In this document: piece by piece, positions 1 through 5,318 of the stretch | Layout of the letters: every line of letters begins with the position of its first letter | Numbering within the stretch: position 1 is the stretch's first letter | Assembly: GCA_002725445.1 (NCBI GenBank) | Contig: PBPD01000120.1 | Location: 1-5,744, forward strand | Direction of reading: 5' to 3' | Length of the DNA: 5,744 bases | Origin: Rickettsiales bacterium | GTDB taxonomy: Bacteria; Pseudomonadota; Alphaproteobacteria; Rickettsiales; UBA3002 | Made by a program: the position numbers and the translations under genes | Notes under the pieces: model-generated | Told to the model about the DNA's origin: nothing | Seen by the model: only the letters and a program-made list of their open reading frames with translations | Database searches by the model: none

Positions 1-741
1 CATTACGGTAAGGCGGGTAATATTGATTACGATGCGCTGGGCGAGATGGTTGGTCAATACCTGCAGTCTATGCCAGTGGTGTATGGCGAAAAAATGCTGG
101 ATGCGCATGTAGAGCAAATCGCAGATTATCTGGCTGAAAAAAGCTATGCTATGGAAGTCGATGAGCTGAAAGATAAAAGCAAAGCGAGTGAGCTGCCATC
201 CGTTGAAGAGCGGAAAAAAGGACTGGTGCGCCATATTCGCCTGAAGACGCGCGCTGTGGCGCATGACAAACTGGAAAGCCTTGCGGAAGCCGCGCACCGG
301 ATCACACAGCATGTGCCTGCTGAACATCAGGCAGGGTTAAAAGAAACATTAGTCGATACAATAACGCAGATGGACGGAGTCCTGGCCACCAGGGAAGAGG
401 TGACTGAATCCCTTGATTATTATATCAAGCAAGATTCAGAGCATGAGCATGCACCTAATGGCGGAAATATGAAGCAACTGGCGGCAGATGTTGCAGATTT
501 AACAATGGTGATCCCGGGCACCGCAGCGGGGGACAATGCGCTAAAGCTTTACGAGGCTTTAAGCAACCACATCAGCGGTGATGCGCTGTCACAGGAACAG
601 TTGCAGCAAGCAATGATGGCCAAGATGCAGCAGGGGCTGGGGCTGGATCACCCGACCAAGCAATCACTCACTGCAGATGAAGGGCAATGGGCGCAAATGG
701 CGCAACAAAAGCGCAGTACAGGCCAGGAAGCGCTCCGCTAG
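1..741 (+). CDS. Unrecognised helical protein, 3' part of gene
   Basis: The reading frame is open from the first base of the window to a TAG at 739-741, giving 246 residues. No start with a ribosome binding site is evident, and the in-frame ATG at 46 has none, so the gene most likely begins upstream. The visible part is hydrophilic, rich in Glu, Lys, Gln and Ala, with no signal peptide or membrane segment. It reads as mostly alpha-helical. It falls roughly into a charged section (residues 1-85), a section with several His and Glu (85-160), and a Gln/Met-rich tail containing the run QEQLQQAMMAKMQQ (about 200-215). I recognise no family, and no function is proposed. It ends 14 nt before the convergent chemoreceptor-like gene, and no terminator hairpin is visible between the two stops. 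Coding status is supported by the long open frame and ordinary composition. Confidence 0.75.
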   Translation, partial: HYGKAGNIDYDALGEMVGQYLQSMPVVYGEKMLDAHVEQIADYLAEKSYAMEVDELKDKSKASELPSVEERKKGLVRHIRLKTRAVAHDKLESLAEAAHRITQHVPAEHQAGLKETLVDTITQMDGVLATREEVTESLDYYIKQDSEHEHAPNGGNMKQLAADVADLTMVIPGTAAGDNALKLYEALSNHISGDALSQEQLQQAMMAKMQQGLGLDHPTKQSLTADEGQWAQMAQQKRSTGQEALR

Positions 742-755
742 GGCTTAAGACGTAA

Positions 756-1874
756 TCAGAAAAGTTCGATGTCATCATCATCGTCAGTGCTAGCAGCATC
801 GGCTGAGAGTGCGCTGACAAAATTGCTTTTGTGGGCGTTATGCTCTTGCCATGTGGGTGAGCTTTCTGCGACCAGACCTTTAGCATGCAATTGCTCAATC
901 ACATCATGGCGCACTTCAGATAGTTTGATTTCATTTAACACGGCGGCCAGTGTGCCTTCATCCAGCGTGCTCGGCGAGTCTTGTGCGGCCTGCGCCATAT
1001 AGCCGCGAATATCCTGCAGTAAAGCGCTTAAATCACCCAGCATTTGGCTGGTGCGATCCTGAAACTGAATGCCTACCACAAGACCATTAATGCTGTTAGC
1101 CGTGCGATCAGAGGCACTCATAGACTGTTCAAGCAATTCGGAATATTGCGAATTCTGCTTCATAACAGACTCGATCAATTCGTCCACACGCTCTTTTAGC
1201 TCCAGATTCTCGGTCATGTCATAGTTGGCGAGATTCTCTACGGTGTTAGATGCTTCTTTGATAAGGCCGGATACTTTACCAATCTCCATTTGCATCTCTT
1301 CGGAAAGGTCTTTGATTTCAGTGGATAGAACTTTCACCTCACTAGCAATCACACGAAAACTACGGCCCGCCTCACCTGCTCTGGATGCCTCTATTTGGGT
1401 ATTCAGCGCCAGCATGTTGGTTTGTTTAGTCAGCTTCTGCACCTGCTCAATAAACCCTTCAATACGCTCCACGTTATCGGCGGCATTTGACACCGTCATA
1501 ACCATGGACATAGCCAGCTTGGATACTTGGAGGATTTTATCAATTGCACCGGCTAGTGGTTCGTACAGCACCTCGACAGATTTATCGAAGGGCACTTCTT
1601 CACCGTCGAGATATATGGTGCGAGCGGCAGAAATAAAATCGCCAAGGTTTTTGCTTTGGTTGGTGGTGTCTTCCGCCAACATCTTGAATTGCTGTACAAT
1701 ATCGATTGCGTTGCGTTCAACGTAGTCCGCAATATCCGGTAATTTATCCGAAATATAGTCGAGCAAAGCAATGGAAAGATGCGGGCAGGTATGGGCAGCA
1801 AGACTGGTGTGGCCATTTAGTGCTTTAAGGCCTGTGGAAACTGAGTCATTTTCTGCTAGCAATTCAGGAGTCAT
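756..1874 (-). CDS. Soluble methyl-accepting chemotaxis-like signalling protein
   Basis: The gene encodes 372 residues from the ATG at 1874; a TTG two codons upstream (1880) is the alternative. Neither has a clear Shine-Dalgarno sequence. No membrane segment is visible, so the protein should be cytoplasmic. Residues 153-184 match the MCP hairpin tip that contacts CheA and CheW: ALNTQIEASRAGEAG, then SFRVIASEVKVLS. Long coiled-coil-like helices flank the tip. The N-terminal 115 residues match no sensor domain I know. In the C-terminal helix, FQDRTSQ (271-277) resembles the E. coli CheZ motif FQDLTGQ, whose Asp and Gln (D143, Q147) carry out CheY-P dephosphorylation; here they would be D273 and Q277. 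The protein ends with five Asp followed by IELF, like an acidic-hydrophobic CheY-binding peptide. The family assignment rests on the tip. Phosphatase activity and CheY binding are inferences. It converges on the unknown gene to its left. Confidence 0.85.
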   Translation of the reverse strand: MTPELLAENDSVSTGLKALNGHTSLAAHTCPHLSIALLDYISDKLPDIADYVERNAIDIVQQFKMLAEDTTNQSKNLGDFISAARTIYLDGEEVPFDKSVEVLYEPLAGAIDKILQVSKLAMSMVMTVSNAADNVERIEGFIEQVQKLTKQTNMLALNTQIEASRAGEAGRSFRVIASEVKVLSTEIKDLSEEMQMEIGKVSGLIKEASNTVENLANYDMTENLELKERVDELIESVMKQNSQYSELLEQSMSASDRTANSINGLVVGIQFQDRTSQMLGDLSALLQDIRGYMAQAAQDSPSTLDEGTLAAVLNEIKLSEVRHDVIEQLHAKGLVAESSPTWQEHNAHKSNFVSALSADAASTDDDDDIELF

Positions 1875-1890
1875 ATACAACTTATAGTAT

Positions 1891-1917
1891 AATAGGCTGG
1901 CTAAATCCAGCGCTATT
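1891..1917 (-). other. Stem-loop between tRNA-Pro and chemoreceptor-like gene
   Basis: Read on the minus strand, AATAG then GCTGG pairs with CCAGC then CTATT, giving ten pairs with one bulged C and a six-base loop (ATTTAG). It lies 24 nt after the tRNA 3' end and 16 nt before the next ATG. No clean T-run follows, only TATTATACTAT, so it could be a weak terminator or a processing signal of the tRNA transcript. The TATTAT/TATACT just after it could also serve as a -10 box for the downstream gene, but I see no convincing -35. Confidence 0.4.
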
Positions 1918-1941
1918 CGCTAGCAGAGAAAGGAAATAAAA

Positions 1942-2019
1942 TGGTCGGGGCGACTGGATTCGAACCAGCGACCTCCCGTCCCCCAGACGGACGCGCTAAC
2001 CAGGCTGCGCCACGCCCCG
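1942..2019 (-). tRNA. tRNA-Pro (anticodon GGG), CCA encoded
   Basis: The minus strand folds into a complete cloverleaf of 78 nt. The acceptor stem is CGGGGCG/CGCCCCG, the D stem GCGC/GCGC, the anticodon stem TCCGT/ACGGG and the T stem GCTGG/CCAGT with loop TTCGAAT. The anticodon loop is CTGGGGG, with GGG at 1984-1982, which reads proline codons CCC and CCU. G37 follows the anticodon, as expected for a TrmD substrate. The C1-G72 pair and discriminator A73 are the bacterial ProRS identity elements. The 3' CCA is encoded (1944-1942). The gene lies only 17 nt downstream of the MerR-type gene with no visible promoter in between, so it is probably cut from the operon transcript or driven from a promoter inside that gene. 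Confidence 0.97.
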
Positions 2020-2036
2020 ACGGCTATTTCTCTAGT

Positions 2037-2522
2037 CTAACTTGAAGTGGATTGCAATAGGTCGCGTATGGACTGCAGCTCTTTTTTGATCGCCTTAACC
2101 GTAATCTTTTTTTCGGTTGCAGGAGCTGTTTTGGCTGGCGCTGTTTGGGGCGTGCTCACTGGCTTGCCTGCACCCTTATCATCCAGCGCTTTCTTCGCGC
2201 CTTTGATTGTATAGCCCTGACGGTAAAGCAGGTTTTTAATTTCCAGCAAAACTTCAATATCGTCCGGACGATAATAGCGGCGCCCGCCATTGCGTTTCAT
2301 CGGCTTGATTTGAGCAAACTTGGTTTCCCAAAAACGCAGCACATGCTGCGGCACATCCAAAAGGTCAGCCGCTTCGCTAATAGTGCGCAGGGCTTTAGCC
2401 GATTTTGCAGGTGCTTTGGCAGTGTTGCCCGCTACGCTCTTGTCGTTGGCGGGGGCTTTGGTGCTGGTATCTTCGGTTTGCTTGCCGTCTCCAGCTACGT
2501 TTGCCACATCAGGTCTTATCAT
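2037..2522 (-). CDS. MerR-family transcriptional regulator
   Basis: The protein has 161 residues and is probably a cytoplasmic DNA-binding regulator. Residues about 44-113 form a MerR-type winged helix: a helix-turn-helix (ISEAADLLDVPQHVLRFWE), then the wing and arginine motif (KRNGGRRYYRPDDI), then a helical segment (LLYRQGYTIKGAKKAL). The closest recalled match is the short MerR regulator encoded after ihfA in many Alphaproteobacteria; its targets are not known to me. It lacks a recognisable effector-binding domain. The core is flanked by low-complexity Ala/Pro/Lys/Thr stretches, a 43-residue N-terminal extension and a linker at 114-138. It ends in a possible amphipathic helix (139-158) that could dimerise. 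The ATG is supported by TGAGG five bases upstream (2528-2532). It follows ihfA by 46 nt and precedes tRNA-Pro by 17 nt, consistent with cotranscription. Confidence 0.92.
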   Translation of the reverse strand: MIRPDVANVAGDGKQTEDTSTKAPANDKSVAGNTAKAPAKSAKALRTISEAADLLDVPQHVLRFWETKFAQIKPMKRNGGRRYYRPDDIEVLLEIKNLLYRQGYTIKGAKKALDDKGAGKPVSTPQTAPAKTAPATEKKITVKAIKKELQSIRDLLQSTSS

Positions 2523-2536
2523 AACGACCTCAGGTT

Positions 2537-2565
2537 AGCGGCTATGCAGCAAAGCTGCAACCGCT
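2537..2565 (-). other. Intercistronic hairpin between ihfA and the MerR gene
   Basis: On the minus strand AGCGG-TT-GCAGC-TTT-GCTGC-ATAG-CCGCT forms two perfect 5-bp stems separated by an internal loop (2 against 4 nt) with a TTT apical loop. It starts three bases after the ihfA stop and ends four bases before the MerR gene's TGAGG ribosome binding sequence. No U-tract follows, so it is unlikely to be an efficient intrinsic terminator. A role in mRNA processing, in protecting the ihfA 3' end, or in setting MerR translation is possible but not shown. Confidence 0.5.
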
Positions 2566-2568
2566 TTA

Positions 2569-2868
2569 TTAATCGCCCAAAGAACCGTTTACTTTGTCCT
2601 TAAGGATGTTGGATGCATTAAACGACAACACAGTGCGCGGGCTAATAGGCACTTCCACGCCAGTTTTAGGGTTGCGGCCAATACGTTCTTTTTTGTGACG
2701 CAGCTTAAAGGTGCCAAATGAAGAGAGCTTCACGGTTTCACCTTGTTCCAGCGCGTCTGAGATTTCTTCGATTACGGCGTCTACCAGATCTGTGGATTCA
2801 GACAGGGACAAGCCAATTTCACGGTATACTGCGTTACTGAGGTCGGCGCGTGTGAGTGTTTTTGTCAT
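2569..2868 (-). CDS. ihfA: Integration host factor subunit alpha
   Basis: This is the 99-residue alpha subunit of IHF, which pairs with IhfB to bind and sharply bend DNA in the nucleoid, at promoters and in recombination complexes. It belongs to the HU/IHF fold: an N-terminal helical dimerisation part (about 1-45), then VKLSSFGTF (46-54) and the beta-arm with GRNPKTG (64-70), where P67 is the DNA-intercalating proline. The segment PISPRTVLSFNASNILKDKVN (about 74-94) fits alphaproteobacterial IhfA better than HU. The ATG at 2868 was chosen because AGGAA sits five bases upstream; the longer TTG frame from 2937 would overlap the end of fabH and adds residues foreign to the family. It follows fabH by 50 nt, where no convincing promoter is visible. 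An IHF consensus site lies upstream of the operon, so feedback control is possible. Confidence 0.95.
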   Translation of the reverse strand: MTKTLTRADLSNAVYREIGLSLSESTDLVDAVIEEISDALEQGETVKLSSFGTFKLRHKKERIGRNPKTGVEVPISPRTVLSFNASNILKDKVNGSLGD

Positions 2869-2872
2869 TACG

Positions 2873-2877
2873 TTCCT
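2873..2877 (-). promoter_or_regulatory. Ribosome binding site deciding the ihfA start
   Basis: AGGAA on the minus strand lies five bases before the ATG at 2868-2866. It favours the 99-residue product over the longer in-frame reading from 2937. Confidence 0.75.
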
Positions 2878-2918
2878 ATTTATTTTTCTTAGGGTTAATA
2901 CGCTTAGTGCCCGTTGGG

Positions 2919-3878
2919 TCACCACTTTATAATACAACAGCCCCAGGTAAGTCCAGCCCCTAAAGCGGGCATTGCCAGAATTTTTCCTTGTTTTATGAGG
3001 CCTTCGTCACATGCATGTGCCAGCGCAAGAGGAATAGAAGCCGCCGAGGTGTTGGCATGTTTGTCTACGGTCACAATGCCCTGATCTTCGCGCAGGCCAA
3101 GTTTTTGTGCGATCGAGTTGATGATGCGTATATTGGCCTGATGCGGCACCACATAGTCGATGTCTTCCAATGCAATACCCGCCTGCTCTGCACCAGTGAT
3201 AACCGCATTGGCCATTTTCTCTACACCGTGACGGAATACTTCACGCCCCGACATGAAAAGTGTACCCGCGTCCTGGGTGCTGGACACGCCGCCAGTCGTA
3301 TTCAAAATGTCTGCATGTGCGCCATCTGCCTGCATACGGCAATACTGCACGCCACGATCCGTGTTGTCTTGCGCTTCCACCACCACAGCGCCTGCCCCGT
3401 CACCAAACAGAATGCACGTGCCGCGATCTTCCCAGTCGATAATCCGGCTCATGGTTTCAGCGCCGATGACAAGTAGCTTTTTGCTTTGAGCGCTGGCAAT
3501 CAGTCCGTGTGCAATGCTCATGCCATATACAAACCCGCTACATGCGGCGGCAACATCAAACGCGGCGGCACCATGATTACCTAGTTTTTGCTGCACTAGA
3601 GTGGCCGTTGATGGCATGGTTTTATCGGGTGTGCTGGTTGCTACGATAATAGTGTCAATCTCATCCGCGCTCACACCCGCTTTTTCAAGGGCGCGCTTGG
3701 CTGCCTGCGTTGCCATGTCGCTGGTGGTTTCACCTTCGGCGGCAATATGGCGTTGCGTAATGCCTGTGCGTTCGCGAATCCAGGCGTCACTGGTTTCCAC
3801 CATCGCTTCCAATTCGCTGTTGGGCATAATGCGCTCAGGCAAATAGGCTGCGCAGCCAGTAACTACAGAAGATGTCAT
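2919..3878 (-). CDS. fabH: Beta-ketoacyl-ACP synthase III (FabH)
   Basis: The protein has 319 residues, the usual FabH length. It starts type II fatty-acid synthesis in the cytoplasm by condensing acetyl-CoA (or another short acyl-CoA) with malonyl-ACP to give acetoacetyl-ACP. The Cys-His-Asn triad is intact: C113 in AAACSGFVYG, H246 in VVPHQANIRI and N276 in KHANTSAASIP. Other family signatures are SDAWIRERTGI (30-40), the FGDGAGA turn (158-164) and the C-terminal GAGLTWG (307-313). It begins five bases after the plsX stop and has no strong Shine-Dalgarno of its own (TTAATCCGT precedes the ATG), so translational coupling to plsX is likely. The pairing with plsX is widespread and joins chain initiation to phospholipid supply. 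It ends with TGA 50 nt before ihfA. The chain-initiation role is firm; primer preference cannot be read from the sequence. Confidence 0.97.
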   Translation of the reverse strand: MTSSVVTGCAAYLPERIMPNSELEAMVETSDAWIRERTGITQRHIAAEGETTSDMATQAAKRALEKAGVSADEIDTIIVATSTPDKTMPSTATLVQQKLGNHGAAAFDVAAACSGFVYGMSIAHGLIASAQSKKLLVIGAETMSRIIDWEDRGTCILFGDGAGAVVVEAQDNTDRGVQYCRMQADGAHADILNTTGGVSSTQDAGTLFMSGREVFRHGVEKMANAVITGAEQAGIALEDIDYVVPHQANIRIINSIAQKLGLREDQGIVTVDKHANTSAASIPLALAHACDEGLIKQGKILAMPALGAGLTWGCCIIKW

Positions 3879-3883
3879 ACGGA

Positions 3884-4966
3884 TTAATTTACAGTTTTGG
3901 TTGCCACAACTGGCTCTTCATAATGAATCGGATTAGCCAGTGGCCCTGTGATAGCAGTTTGAGAAAGTTCTTCAATGATTTTATTGTTGATGTCCTGCTC
4001 AATCAGGTTAACTGCAAGCTTAATGGCGCTGGCAAAGCTCTTTGCATCTGCTCCGCCGTGGCTCTTGACTGCAATGCCATTCAGGCCCAGCAAAATAGCG
4101 CCGTTATGTTCGCGCGGATCAAATTTGCGCAGGGCTTTGGAAAGCGCAGGCTTGGCAAGCAAGAGGCCGATTTTTGCCAGTAGCGAGCTTTTAAGCGCGT
4201 CTTTAATGGAAGAATAGAGCAAGCGTGCAGTACCTTCAGCGGTCTTTAGTGCAATATTGCCTGTGAAACCATCTGTCACCACAACATCTACAGTGCCTTC
4301 CAGAATGTCCGTGCCTTCCACAAATCCCGCATAGTATAGATTGCTGTCTTCGCGTTCACGCAAGATTTGATGTGCGGTTTGCACTTCCGTATGCCCCTTC
4401 ATGTCCTCGGAGCCAACATTCAATAGGCCAATTTTAGGCTGATCCAGCTTGAGCACCACACGGGCGTAAGCATCGCCCATAATCACGAATTGCAGCAAAT
4501 GATTGGCGTTACAGTCTACATTTGCACCCATATCCAGCATGACGCTGCGGCGTTTGCGCGCGGGAATGAAGGCAGCAAAGGCGGGGCGTTCAATGCCTTT
4601 GAGGGTTTTGAAGACCACTTTAGCGGTGGCCATCAAGGCGCCCGTATTGCCCGCAGATACAACGCCGCATGTTTTCTTTTCCGTTACCGAATTAATGGCA
4701 AGCCGCATACTCGACTTGCGCCCTTTCCGAAGCGCAATCGATACTTTTTCGTGCATGGAGATGGCATGATCGGTATGCACAATTTCGCTAGCGGCTCGCA
4801 ATTTCCGGTGCTTGTTTACAAGCGGACGAATACGCGCTTCATCTCCATAAAAGACGAAGCGTAAATCCGGAAAGTCTTTCAGCACTAACCGTGCACCGTT
4901 GATAATCGCCTTAGGCGCGTTATCGCCTCCCATAGCATCAATGGCTAATGGAAGTGGTAAAGCCAA
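3884..4966 (-). CDS. plsX: Phosphate acyltransferase PlsX
   Basis: This 360-residue protein is of normal PlsX length. It is a peripheral membrane or cytoplasmic enzyme that converts acyl-ACP and phosphate into acyl-phosphate, the donor used by PlsY to acylate glycerol-3-phosphate in phospholipid synthesis. Family motifs occur in order: DAMGGDNAP (10-18), SAGNTGA (104-110), DMGANVDC (145-152), LLNVGSE (181-187), DGFTGNI (232-238) and KSHGGAD (301-307). The start is TTG at 4966-4964. The sequence TAAGGAG lies seven bases upstream, and the next in-frame ATG (residue 12) would delete part of the invariant N-terminal strand and the DAMGGD motif. The gene follows rpmF by 11 nt, with its ribosome binding site overlapping the rpmF stop, and precedes fabH by 5 nt. 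Expression is therefore probably coupled to both neighbours. The C-terminal 20 or so residues are less conserved. Confidence 0.97.
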   Translation of the reverse strand: MALPLPLAIDAMGGDNAPKAIINGARLVLKDFPDLRFVFYGDEARIRPLVNKHRKLRAASEIVHTDHAISMHEKVSIALRKGRKSSMRLAINSVTEKKTCGVVSAGNTGALMATAKVVFKTLKGIERPAFAAFIPARKRRSVMLDMGANVDCNANHLLQFVIMGDAYARVVLKLDQPKIGLLNVGSEDMKGHTEVQTAHQILREREDSNLYYAGFVEGTDILEGTVDVVVTDGFTGNIALKTAEGTARLLYSSIKDALKSSLLAKIGLLLAKPALSKALRKFDPREHNGAILLGLNGIAVKSHGGADAKSFASAIKLAVNLIEQDINNKIIEELSQTAITGPLANPIHYEEPVVATKTVN

Positions 4967-4973
4967 GATGGCT

Positions 4974-4980
4974 CTCCTTA
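4974..4980 (-). promoter_or_regulatory. plsX ribosome binding site fused to the rpmF stop codon
   Basis: On the minus strand TAAGGAG contains both the rpmF stop (TAA, 4980-4978) and an AGGAG Shine-Dalgarno seven bases before the TTG of plsX. It fixes the plsX start. A ribosome ending rpmF would sit on the plsX initiation site, which favours coupled translation and could offset the weak TTG codon. Confidence 0.8.
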
Positions 4981-5160
4981 GTGGTTTACGGTTTCGGTGG
5001 TAACTTGACGGCCATTATAGTAGCCATCAGGCGACACGTGGTGTGGGCGATGGAACTCGCCGGTGGTCGCATTTTCCACAGCGTTAACTTTGGCCACTTT
5101 TTTGTGCGCCCGACGCATACCGCGTTTTGAGGGCGTTGTTTTTCGCTTAGGTACAGCCAT
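4978..5160 (-). CDS. rpmF: 50S ribosomal protein L32
   Basis: The product is a 60-residue, strongly basic protein of the large ribosomal subunit. The N-terminus MAVPKRKTTPSKRGMRRAH is the L32 signature, and HRPHHVSPDGYYNGRQV (about 37-53) matches the conserved C-terminal part. It has no cysteines, so it is the zinc-free form of L32 also found in E. coli. The ATG at 5160 is preceded by AGAGG seven bases upstream (5168-5172). The last residues (TTETVNH) extend slightly past the usual end. It is the first gene of the leftward operon, directly upstream of plsX as in many proteobacteria. A promoter with a perfect -10 box lies about 60 bases before the start codon. Confidence 0.97.
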   Translation of the reverse strand: MAVPKRKTTPSKRGMRRAHKKVAKVNAVENATTGEFHRPHHVSPDGYYNGRQVTTETVNH

Positions 5161-5217
5161 TTCTAAACCTCTTAATATCCAATGTCTTTATTATTCTATC
5201 TCATCAAAGAGCGCGCG

Positions 5218-5245
5218 ATTATAACCAGAAAATGAAATAAATCTA
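5218..5245 (-). promoter_or_regulatory. Candidate sigma-70-type promoter for the rpmF operon
   Basis: On the minus strand a perfect TATAAT (5223-5218) lies 16 bases after TAGATT (5245-5240), which matches the -35 consensus at only three of six positions. Transcription would start near 5210, giving a leader of about 50 nt before rpmF. CGCGCGC follows the -10 directly; a GC-rich discriminator is typical of promoters for ribosomal components repressed by ppGpp, so stringent control is plausible. An IHF consensus site sits just upstream of the -35. Confidence 0.55.
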
Positions 5246-5251
5246 GCAAAG

Positions 5252-5264
5252 AATCAAGATATTG
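5252..5264 (+). promoter_or_regulatory. Exact match to the IHF binding consensus
   Basis: AATCAAGATATTG fits WATCAANNNNTTR at every defined position. The stretch 5' of it (about 5221-5250) is AT-rich, as strong IHF sites often are. Its centre is about 47 bases upstream of the predicted rpmF start, and it overlaps the possible -35 of the divergent glycosyltransferase. Since this operon encodes IhfA, the site suggests autoregulation or joint control of the two divergent promoters. No binding data exist here, and the consensus used is that of E. coli. Confidence 0.5.
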
Positions 5265-5291
5265 TGCTAAAAACCCAGACTAACGGATAAT
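5262..5291 (+). promoter_or_regulatory. Possible promoter for the glycosyltransferase gene
   Basis: TTGTGC (5262-5267) and GATAAT (5286-5291) are separated by 18 bases. The -10 matches consensus at five of six positions, the -35 at three. A start near 5298 would give a leader of about 20 nt before the ATG at 5319. The call is weak in an AT-rich region. Confidence 0.35.
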
Positions 5292-5318
5292 TAGGATAGT
5301 TTGCGAGAGTTTTTCGAG

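Noticed and set aside
742..755. Bidirectional terminator between the convergent genes
   Set aside because: The 14-nt gap shows no inverted repeat with a T-run; termination must occur elsewhere or by another mechanism.
668..898. Minus-strand frame of 76 codons over the convergent gene ends
   Set aside because: It overlaps the 3' ends of two longer coding frames and has no family features.
1225..1725. Plus-strand frame of 166 codons opposite the chemoreceptor-like gene
   Set aside because: The Ser-rich translation is the typical reverse-strand shadow of an MCP helix; the minus strand carries the recognised motif.
1872..1880. TTG at 1880 as start of the chemoreceptor-like gene
   Set aside because: It adds only two residues and has no better ribosome binding site than the ATG at 1874; it is kept only as an alternative.
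2145..2603. Plus-strand frame of 152 codons opposite the MerR-type gene and the ihfA 3' end
   Set aside because: It is antisense to a clear MerR protein with its own ribosome binding site, resembles no family and spans two genes.
2869..2937. Longer IhfA reading starting from a TTG at 2937
   Set aside because: It would add 23 atypical residues and overlap fabH, whereas the ATG at 2868 has AGGAA at the right distance and gives the usual IhfA length.
2988..3476. Plus-strand frame of 162 codons opposite fabH
   Set aside because: Fully antisense to a FabH with an intact catalytic triad; Cys- and His-rich translation with no family signature.
4490..4864. Plus-strand frame of 124 codons opposite plsX
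   Set aside because: Antisense to the conserved PlsX motifs; no ribosome binding site or recognisable domain.
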